Shown in pieces: positions 1 to 5,878 of a stretch of 6,489 bases of DNA (positions within the stretch are counted from its first letter, which is position 1; the number at the start of each line of letters is the position of its first letter). Both the position numbers and the translations under genes were made by a program. The notes below the pieces were generated by a model. It did no database searches. It was not told the origin of the DNA and saw only the letters and a list, made by a program, of their open reading frames with translations. Location: positions 8,231 to 14,719 of the forward strand of contig MGSU01000125.1 of NCBI GenBank assembly GCA_001799195.1. Direction: 5' to 3'. Origin of the DNA: Deltaproteobacteria bacterium RIFOXYA12_FULL_61_11. GTDB taxonomy: Bacteria > Bdellovibrionota_F > JAHFAK01 > YA12-FULL-61-11.

Positions 1-2
1 TC

Positions 3-1067
3 ACCGTCGACGACGCCAACATGATGGTGATAACGGCAGTCGGAGGCGACAACCAGAGCACGACCGTCGAAGGTCGCGAGCGCTACGGCATCAACGTTCG
101 CTACGCCAGGGACTACCGCGACGACTTGCAGGCCCTGCGCCGGGTGCTACTGCCGCTCCCGAATGGTAAGGGCCAGATCCCCATGGAGGAGATAGCGGAC
201 GTCGTGCTCGCCCAAGGGCCGTCGATGATTCGCGACGAGAATGGGCTCTTGGCGGGCTACGTCTATGTGGATTTCGACACGGCCAAGGTCGACGTGGGCA
301 CGTACGTCGAGCGCGCCAAGGAGGCCGTTGGCGCCAGCGTGAATATACCGACCGGCTACTCCATGACCTGGAGTGGGCAGTACGAAAACATGCTGCGCGT
401 GAAGGAACGGCTCAAGCTGATCCTGCCGCTTACTCTCGTGCTCATCTTCGTGCTGCTCTACATGAACACCAAGTCGGTGTTCAAAGCGACCATCGTGATG
501 CTCGCGGTGCCGTTCTCCGCGGTCGGCGCGGTCTGGCTGCTGTGGCTCCTCGGCTACAACATGTCGATAGCCGTGTGGGTCGGGGTGATAGCGCTCATGG
601 GCCTCGACGCGGAGACCGGCGTGTTCATGCTGCTGTTCCTCGACCTGTCGCACGACGAGGCCGAGAAGTCGGGGCACCTCAACACCCGCGGGGATCTGGT
701 CGAGGCCATCATCCACGGCGCGGTCAAGCGCGTCCGGCCCAAGGCCATGACAGTCTTTGCGGCCATGCTCGGACTGTTGCCCATCATGTGGTCCATCGGC
801 ACAGGCGCGGATCTCATGAAACGCATCGCGGCACCGATGGTCGGGGGGCTTGTGACTAGCTTCGGGATGGAACTGCTCGTCTACCCGGCGATCTACTACC
901 TCTGGAAACGCCGTGGCCTTCATGACGGCCCGCCCACCGAGACACCATCGGGGTATACAAACGACGAGGGTACCATAAGACTTGCAGGGCCGCCTGTGGT
1001 CAACACTGAAGCACAGTCCGAATTGGTTTCTCGATCAGCAGGTCGAGGGGCAGGTCGAACTCGCTGA
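3..1067 (+). CDS. cusA: CusA-type heavy-metal efflux RND pump, C-terminal part (5' truncated by window)
   Basis: This is the C-terminal third (about 354 residues) of an inner-membrane HME-RND transporter, the proton-driven pump of a CusCBA-type tripartite system exporting Cu(I)/Ag(I). The reading frame is open to the window edge, so the start lies outside. An early motif, TTVEGRERY, matches the CusA periplasmic region. It is followed by the GPSM segment and five hydrophobic segments (about 419-478, 487-555, 559-648, 744-798, 840-902). From memory of E. coli CusA, the proton-relay residues Glu939 and Lys984 correspond to Glu in DAETGVF (about 612-614) and Lys in RVRPKAMT (about 741-743); both are present. 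The methionine copper site would lie upstream. Homology appears to stop after LWKRRGL (about 920). A further ~48 residues resemble nothing I know and use A/T-ending codons more freely. Six of 18 Ile codons are ATA, unlike the downstream genes. The family call is firm; metal specificity is inferred. Confidence 0.93.
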   Translation, partial: TVDDANMMVITAVGGDNQSTTVEGRERYGINVRYARDYRDDLQALRRVLLPLPNGKGQIPMEEIADVVLAQGPSMIRDENGLLAGYVYVDFDTAKVDVGTYVERAKEAVGASVNIPTGYSMTWSGQYENMLRVKERLKLILPLTLVLIFVLLYMNTKSVFKATIVMLAVPFSAVGAVWLLWLLGYNMSIAVWVGVIALMGLDAETGVFMLLFLDLSHDEAEKSGHLNTRGDLVEAIIHGAVKRVRPKAMTVFAAMLGLLPIMWSIGTGADLMKRIAAPMVGGLVTSFGMELLVYPAIYYLWKRRGLHDGPPTETPSGYTNDEGTIRLAGPPVVNTEAQSELVSRSAGRGAGRTR

Positions 1068-1080
1068 CCAGAGCGTGAGG
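1003..1080 (-). pseudogene. Possible 3' remnant of an unidentified minus-strand gene
   Basis: On the minus strand, a protein-like stretch reads SPHALVSEFDLPLDLLIEK and then PIRTVLQC, ending at a TGA at 1000-1002. The 14 consecutive codons covering 1030-1071 all end in G or C, as expected of coding DNA in this genome. The overlapping + strand cusA tail has mixed third positions there. The frame stays open further upstream, but that part lies under the sensor gene and its promoter and is not credible as coding. I do not recognise the peptide. It may be the end of a decayed gene left beside cusA, or chance. A direct repeat CAGGTCGA (1039-1046 and 1051-1058) lies inside it. Confidence 0.2.
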
Positions 1081-1087
1081 ACTCTCA

Positions 1088-1116
1088 TTGAACCCTGTCC
1101 GAGGCTCTGCTATGCT
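1088..1116 (+). promoter_or_regulatory. Candidate sigma70 promoter with extended -10 for the sensor operon
   Basis: A TTGAAC -35 box (1088-1093, 4/6 to consensus) and a TATGCT -10 box (1111-1116, 4/6) are separated by exactly 17 bp. A TG one base before the -10 box (1108-1109) makes an extended -10 element. Transcription would start near 1122-1124, giving a leader of about 24 nt before the ATG at 1147. It lies in the only real intergenic gap of the window, just upstream of the first gene of the operon. No operator-like palindrome is evident beside it. Confidence 0.6.
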
Positions 1117-1146
1117 CGCAACGTTCCACTTCCTCCTCATGGCGCA

Positions 1147-2313
1147 ATGAAGTTTTCTACCCTCCTCTTCGGCCGGTTGCGGAACCGCACCCTGGCCTTC
1201 TTCCTCTTCACCGGCTTGACGCCGACTCTGCTCATCAGCGCCTATCTCCTGGTCAAGGTCCGCACCGACCTGCTCGAGAACGTGATGCAGACCCAGCGGC
1301 ACTCCATCGAGACCATCCGCAACGCGGTTTCCCATCATCTCATGTCCTACGAGCGCGGCCTGCTCACCCTGGGCGAGGAAATGGACGTGCAGAGCCTGGA
1401 ACCCGAGCGCATGGCCAGGGCCATGTCGCAGTTCCTGTTCCTCTCCGACCTTTTCTACAATGTGTTCTTCTTCGACCTCGAGGGCATGCTGCTCTGGGCC
1501 GAGTACAAGGATCGCTATCAGGGCAACCGCTACCTGCTCGGCAAGAACGTCCTGACCCAGGAACAGGAGGATTTCGACGACATCAAGGAGAACCTCCTGC
1601 AATTGAAGAAGACGGGGCAGAACCTGCGCTTGTGGTGGACCGATCCCCAACAGCAACGGACCTACCTGCAGATCATGACCCCGGTGTATTCCTTCGAAGA
1701 TCCCGCCACCCTGATCGGTATGCTCAGCGCCCGCATCCGGCTGAAGAGCTTCGAGTTGGAAGAGATGCTGTCCTTCTATCCGCTCGCTGCGGGCGAATAC
1801 CTGGTGATCGCCGATCTCGAGGGCTCGGTCTTCGTCGAGCTGGGCAAGGTCGCCGATCGGCCGTTACGCCGGCTCCGCTTCGTCTCCGAAGAAGAGCGTC
1901 TCGACGAGCGGACCGTCGGTTCCGGTCGTTTCACCATCGAGGGCAACGAACACCTCATCTCCTTCTCGGCCATCGCCGGCTTCGACCTGTTCATCGCCAT
2001 CGGCCAACCCTACGATCAGGTCGTGGCCTTCCTCCGCCACCTGCTCAATTCCCTCGCCGTGCAAATCCTGCTGGCGGTCATCCTGGTCGTGCTGCTGGGC
2101 GTCTACTTCTCCGATCACCTGAGTGCACCGATCCTGGCGCTGGTCGAGGGCATCAATCGGGTTGGTGCCGGGGACACCTCCCACCGCATTACCATCGCAC
2201 GCGATGACGAACTCGGGCAGGCCAGCGCGGCCTTCAACACCATGGCCAGCAACCTCCAACGCCAGCGGTTCCTGGAGTCCATCTGGAAGCGGACATGGCG
2301 CGAACGGGACTGA
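1147..2313 (+). CDS. Cache-HAMP membrane sensor protein lacking an output domain
   Basis: This 388-residue protein is built like the sensory half of a transmembrane receptor. TM1 is at about residues 15-36, a periplasmic region at 37-298, TM2 at about 299-321, and a HAMP domain at about 321-372. The periplasmic part has two similar beta-rich strings, YNVFFFDLEGMLLWA (104-118) and YLVIADLEGSVFVELG (218-233), typical of a double-Cache fold that binds small molecules. HAMP hallmarks are the proline in LSAPILALVEGI and the DDELG motif (353-357). Only about 15 residues follow HAMP, so there is no kinase, GGDEF, cyclase, phosphatase or chemotaxis domain. Output presumably goes through a partner. 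I chose ATG 1147 because it gives a normal N-terminal signal anchor; the frame is open upstream to 982, but that extension looks non-coding. No Shine-Dalgarno is visible. The stop overlaps the next gene by 19 bp. The ligand is unknown. Confidence 0.85.
   Translation: MKFSTLLFGRLRNRTLAFFLFTGLTPTLLISAYLLVKVRTDLLENVMQTQRHSIETIRNAVSHHLMSYERGLLTLGEEMDVQSLEPERMARAMSQFLFLSDLFYNVFFFDLEGMLLWAEYKDRYQGNRYLLGKNVLTQEQEDFDDIKENLLQLKKTGQNLRLWWTDPQQQRTYLQIMTPVYSFEDPATLIGMLSARIRLKSFELEEMLSFYPLAAGEYLVIADLEGSVFVELGKVADRPLRRLRFVSEEERLDERTVGSGRFTIEGNEHLISFSAIAGFDLFIAIGQPYDQVVAFLRHLLNSLAVQILLAVILVVLLGVYFSDHLSAPILALVEGINRVGAGDTSHRITIARDDELGQASAAFNTMASNLQRQRFLESIWKRTWRERD
2285..2289 (+). promoter_or_regulatory. Ribosome binding site for the transporter-HEAT gene
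   Basis: GGAAG lies 5 nt before the ATG at 2295, inside the 3' end of the sensor gene. It supports that start and independent or coupled reinitiation in the 19-bp overlap. Confidence 0.6.
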
Positions 2314-5039
2314 AACGCCTCACCGCCTTCTCCTTGCGGCTGTTCTACCAGGAAGCGGCCTGGAAATTTTACCTGCTCAATTTCTTGCACAAAGGCCTCG
2401 TCAATATCCTCTACCTGATCTTTTTCACCCTCTTCCTGAAACGTCAGGGCACCGATGCTATCCCCTATTTCTATATCACCTTGAATCTGTCCATGATCCT
2501 CGCCCAATTCCTGTTGCTGCGCTCGGGAACCATCCGGCCACTGCGCATCCTGCGTACGCAGACCGGGGTATTATTCCTCGCGGCCGTGGCCTTCGTGCCC
2601 TTCTTCGGGGAGGCTCCGTTCCTCTTCGTCTTCTCCTTGCTGACCGTCACCATGCTCTACAACAACCTGACCGGGTTGATGCTCATGGAGCACCTGGCCC
2701 AAATCTATGCGCCGCATCAGCTCAAACGCAGGCTCTCGGCCATCATGGCCGCGGGCACGCTCGGCAATATCGTGACCGGTTTCGGGGTGAAATTACTGCT
2801 CGAATGGATCTCCTTGCGCGCAATCTATTGCATCGGGCTGGGTATGATCGCTGCGGTGCTCTTCCTGCTCCCGTCCTTACGCCGGCACGGCCGTGGTGAA
2901 GCCGCGGAGAGCCGAACCGAGGGATCCTCCCCTCCTGCGGGTCAGTCGTTGCGTGCGATCTTCAGCACAGCCTTTGGCGGGAACCTGGTCGTCTGGTTGT
3001 TCCTCCTCGGGTTCATCGTCTTCATCGCCCGGTATTTGCTCGACTTCGGTTTCAACCTGACCGTGGACGTCCTCTACGCCACCGAAGGGGATTTTGCCGC
3101 GTTCCTGGGCGTCTTCACCTCGGTCCTGGACCTCATGGTCGTGCTGGTCCAGTTCTTCCTCACCAGCCGGTTATTGCGGCGCTGGCGTTTGGGCGCCGTG
3201 CTCGGCCTCCTCCCTCTGGGAGCCATGCTCATGTCCTTGGGAGCCGCAATCTCCAATCTGCCCGTACTCTTCGTCTTCACGCAGTTCCTCTACGTGCTCC
3301 TGTTCAAGGTCTTCTACCTGCCGATCAGCCACATCACCCTCAACCCCTTCACCGAACAACACCGGGCACGGGCTCGCATCGGCATCAATTTCAGTTGTTC
3401 CTTGGGGACCCTCCTCGTCGGGGTGTTCATCCTTCTCTTCAAGCCGATGCTCGGGCCTCAGGTCATCGCCTGGGGGTTGTTCTGTCTCACCGGCCTGATG
3501 TTCCTGGTGGTCGTGGGGGTCGATCGGGCCTATGTGCGCAGTATCGTCGAACGCTTGGCCTCGGGCTCGGCACAGCATCGCGGGGAGTTGGTCTCGTCCC
3601 TGCGCTACACCTCGTACACGGTCAGCCGGGATACGGTGGGCACCTTGTTGCGGGATCCGGATCCGGGCGTGCGCTTGGAGGCCTTAGAGGCCGTCGCCGA
3701 ACTCCAGGTCCAGGACCAGAGGAACTTGCTCCTCGAGCACCTCGAGGCCGAGACCGATCAACGGGTGTTGGCCAAGTCCTTCCGTCAACTCATCGCTCTC
3801 GAGCAGGGGGCCGATAGCCCGGCCTTGTTGCATTTTCTGGTACACGGCAAGGACGAGCGTATCTTGGCCAGTATTCTCGAGGCCCTCGGCGAGGTCGATC
3901 ACTCCCCGAGCTTGAACCGACTGATCGCCGAGCACCTCGACCACCCCAATCACCGGGTCAAGGCCAGTGCCATCCTGTGGTCCTTGCGCCGGAGCCAGGA
4001 CGAAAAGGTCTTGCAGCGAGCCCTGGAAGCCCTGGTGAGCTTCATCGAAGCCGAGGCGGAGCTCTTGCGGAGGACCGCCGGGGTGGTCATGGCTATGCAC
4101 CCCACGCCCTTCTTCCTCTCCGCCCTGGAACAGTTGCTCGACGACCGAGAACAAGGGGTTCGGGGCAATGCTCTCTTGGCCCTGGCCCGGCTCGATACCC
4201 CGGGGGCCCTCGGAGTCCTCAACCGTTACCTCGCGAAGGAAGCCCAACCCGAGTTGCACGCCAGGGCACTGGTCCTCCAGCAGCGTCTCCAAAGTGCGGC
4301 CTTGCTGGCCCTCTCGCAAGCCCTCGAGAGCATGTCGCCGAGTGACATCCTGGCCCTGGAGCGCAGCTTCGATGTCGATGGCGACCGACTCTCGGCCAGG
4401 CTCGCGGCGGCTTCGCCCGAGGCGAGGGTCGCGCTGCGGGGCTATCTGCAGGAAGAGCGCAACCAGGCTGCCTGTAGTTTCGTCCTCGGGGTTGTGGTCT
4501 CCGGTCTGCCGCCGGTCCAGAAGATCCTCGAACTCGTCACCGAGCTACCCGAGGAAGCCCACTGGTCCGGTTTCTTCAGGGTTCTCGAACACTTCGACCA
4601 GGAGGGCGGTGGGCACGCCGGGCGGAGGTTCTTCCGGGCTGTCCTGGACAGCGCGTGGCGCCACAGTCTGGTCCTGGGACTCTGTTCGGAACGCGGGGTC
4701 GGAGGAGAGTCTCTCATCAAGCTCAGCAACCGTCGCAATCGCTTGTTGCACGCGCTGGTGCATCTTGCCGCGGCCAAATGTTCCAAGGAAGAGAACCTGC
4801 ACCAGGCCTTCGACCATCTCTCCGACGGAGACGTGGTCGAACGCTCCCTGGCCCGCGAACTGATCGAAACCGTGCTGTCGGTCGCTCTCGGCCGGCAACT
4901 TATCCCTCTGTTCCGTTACCGGCATCAGCCCCAGCGGTTGCTCGAGCGCCCCCTCGAAGAGCACGCAGAGCTCCTCGCCACGTGCCGCGGTTTGCCGATC
5001 GATCGTCTCGTCGATGAGGAGGGACATCCATGTTCGTGA
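2295..5039 (+). CDS. MFS/NTT-like membrane protein fused to a C-terminal HEAT-repeat domain
   Basis: This 914-residue protein has two halves. Residues about 25-410 contain roughly 11-12 hydrophobic segments (e.g. 32-48, 57-76, 91-122, 147-167, 175-193, 230-247, 266-290, 298-318, 322-345, 365-383, 390-408). They are split by a polar loop at 195-222, the usual central loop of an MFS-type transporter. Residues about 430-665 contain alpha-helical HEAT-like repeats with D-P-x-x-x-V-R-x-x-A-type cores: LLRDPDPGVRLEALEAV (451-467), HLDHPNHRVKASAILWSL (547-564), LLDDREQGVRGNALLALARL (614-633), plus weaker units. Helical but less regular sequence runs to the end. Large proteins of this layout are often labelled Npt1/Npt2-type nucleotide transporters; I see nothing here proving nucleotide transport. 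The membrane half may transport or sense, and the HEAT half should be a cytoplasmic protein-binding scaffold. No cyclic-nucleotide-binding domain is visible. It overlaps both neighbours (19 and 10 bp). Architecture is secure, function unknown. Confidence 0.88.
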   Translation: MARTGLKRLTAFSLRLFYQEAAWKFYLLNFLHKGLVNILYLIFFTLFLKRQGTDAIPYFYITLNLSMILAQFLLLRSGTIRPLRILRTQTGVLFLAAVAFVPFFGEAPFLFVFSLLTVTMLYNNLTGLMLMEHLAQIYAPHQLKRRLSAIMAAGTLGNIVTGFGVKLLLEWISLRAIYCIGLGMIAAVLFLLPSLRRHGRGEAAESRTEGSSPPAGQSLRAIFSTAFGGNLVVWLFLLGFIVFIARYLLDFGFNLTVDVLYATEGDFAAFLGVFTSVLDLMVVLVQFFLTSRLLRRWRLGAVLGLLPLGAMLMSLGAAISNLPVLFVFTQFLYVLLFKVFYLPISHITLNPFTEQHRARARIGINFSCSLGTLLVGVFILLFKPMLGPQVIAWGLFCLTGLMFLVVVGVDRAYVRSIVERLASGSAQHRGELVSSLRYTSYTVSRDTVGTLLRDPDPGVRLEALEAVAELQVQDQRNLLLEHLEAETDQRVLAKSFRQLIALEQGADSPALLHFLVHGKDERILASILEALGEVDHSPSLNRLIAEHLDHPNHRVKASAILWSLRRSQDEKVLQRALEALVSFIEAEAELLRRTAGVVMAMHPTPFFLSALEQLLDDREQGVRGNALLALARLDTPGALGVLNRYLAKEAQPELHARALVLQQRLQSAALLALSQALESMSPSDILALERSFDVDGDRLSARLAAASPEARVALRGYLQEERNQAACSFVLGVVVSGLPPVQKILELVTELPEEAHWSGFFRVLEHFDQEGGGHAGRRFFRAVLDSAWRHSLVLGLCSERGVGGESLIKLSNRRNRLLHALVHLAAAKCSKEENLHQAFDHLSDGDVVERSLARELIETVLSVALGRQLIPLFRYRHQPQRLLERPLEEHAELLATCRGLPIDRLVDEEGHPCS
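5017..5022 (+). promoter_or_regulatory. Strong Shine-Dalgarno for the PhnD-like gene
   Basis: A perfect AGGAGG lies 7 nt before the ATG at 5030, within the 3' end of the transporter-HEAT gene. It fixes the start and suggests that this soluble exported protein is made in larger amounts than its membrane partners. Confidence 0.85.
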
Positions 5040-5878
5040 AAGCAGTGTACAGTATGGTGGCGCTGTTGACCCTTGCTACGGCCGAGGCCTCCTCCTGGAA
5101 GCTGCGGTACGAGTTGGAGGAAGCCGATACCCTGACCTTCGGCATCTTGCCCTACAAAGACCCCAAGCAGGTGCGCAGTGAACTCGAGCCCCTCGCCGGC
5201 TATCTCTCGAAACAGCTCGCCAGACCCGTCTCCGTGCTGGTGGCCTCCAGTTATCAGAACCTGGCCAGATTGGTGGACAGCGGGCGGATCTCGGTGGCCT
5301 GGTTCTCCCGGACCTCCTATGATCTCCTCCTGGCCAAACAACATAGGCCTTGGGCCATACTCTGTCATGCCTTACCGCTGAACGAGAGAGGGTACAGGGG
5401 CTTGGTGATCACCAGGGCCGACAGCGGCATCGCCGACCTCGGCCAGCTCCGCGGGAAATCCTTCGCCTATGTCGACCGTCATTCCGGCACGGGTTTCATG
5501 GCCCCCAACCAGATCTTACGCGATCGGGGTATCACCCCGTTGAGCTTCTTCGGCACCATCGTCTTCACCGGCAGTCACGGTGCCAGCGCCAAGGGGGTGT
5601 TGGAAGGACGTTTCGATGCCGCCGCGGTCTACGAAGACCTGGTCGCCCTCTTGCCGCCGGCCGAGAGGGAGCGTTTGCGCATCCTCGGCACGAGCGGTTG
5701 GATCGGCGCCGACCCACTGGTGGTCCTCGATCAGGGCAACAACCCTCAGCATGAACGGCTCAGGGCCGTGTTGCTCGGGATGGCCACAGACCCGGAAGCG
5801 AACCAGGTCCTCTCTCACCTGATCAAGGTTCGCGGCATCAAGTGCTTCAGCCGCTCGGATGTCGCCGGGGGAACCTGA
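5030..5878 (+). CDS. PhnD-like periplasmic substrate-binding protein (orphan)
   Basis: This 282-residue exported protein belongs to the phosphate/phosphite/phosphonate-binding (PhnD-like) periplasmic fold. The N-terminus is a signal peptide (K4, hydrophobic 5-18, likely cleavage after AEA at 18-20). Family features follow: FGILPYKDPKQV (38-49), the PLAGYLSKQL segment (54-63), SSYQNLARLVDSG (73-85), VAWFSRTSY (89-97), LRGKSFAYVDRHSGTGF (140-156) and FTGSHGASAKGVLEGRFDAA (179-198). By analogy with E. coli PhnD, Tyr75, Tyr97, the Ser152-Gly-Thr154 loop and His183 would line an oxyanion pocket. The usual STSG loop is altered to SGTG, so the ligand may differ. No phnC/phnE-type ATPase or permease is nearby. 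Its place between a membrane fusion protein and a SUMF1-like protein suggests a sensor or delivery role rather than classical ABC import. It overlaps upstream by 10 bp and downstream by 1 bp. Family call strong, ligand unknown. Confidence 0.9.
   Translation: MFVKAVYSMVALLTLATAEASSWKLRYELEEADTLTFGILPYKDPKQVRSELEPLAGYLSKQLARPVSVLVASSYQNLARLVDSGRISVAWFSRTSYDLLLAKQHRPWAILCHALPLNERGYRGLVITRADSGIADLGQLRGKSFAYVDRHSGTGFMAPNQILRDRGITPLSFFGTIVFTGSHGASAKGVLEGRFDAAAVYEDLVALLPPAERERLRILGTSGWIGADPLVVLDQGNNPQHERLRAVLLGMATDPEANQVLSHLIKVRGIKCFSRSDVAGGT
5867..5872 (+). promoter_or_regulatory. Weak G-rich ribosome binding site before the SUMF1-like gene
   Basis: GGGGGA lies 5 nt before the ATG at 5878. Together with the TGATG stop/start overlap it supports translation coupled to the PhnD-like gene. 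Confidence 0.4.

Noticed and set aside
147-923. Long minus-strand open frame of 258 codons opposite cusA
   Set aside because: It is the antisense shadow of a clear RND gene in GC-rich DNA; its product is a His/Asp/Gln/Arg-rich string without domain features.
903-946. Possible terminator after cusA (GGCC...GGCC inverted repeat)
   Set aside because: The stem is only four base pairs, has no T-tract, and lies inside the open reading frame.
1086-1656. Minus-strand open frame extending upstream from the possible remnant, under the sensor gene
   Set aside because: It is a shadow of the Cache-HAMP gene, and its sequence is a low-complexity Glu/Gln/Leu-rich product. Only the part below about 1080 is worth a second look.
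2123-2899. 258-codon + strand frame crossing the sensor/transporter junction, considered as a frameshifted output domain
   Set aside because: It reads as Arg/Pro/His-rich noise with no domain, and the adjacent frames contain the clear HAMP and membrane-domain sequence.
3653-3664. Perfect palindrome GGATCCGGATCC
   Set aside because: It encodes part of the RDPDPGV HEAT motif and is explained by codon choice; there is no sign of an operator or recombination site.
3684-4319. Minus-strand open frame of 211 codons inside the HEAT region
   Set aside because: It is antisense to a repeat-rich coding region; the lack of stops is explained by the Leu/Glu/Ala codon pattern of the HEAT helices.
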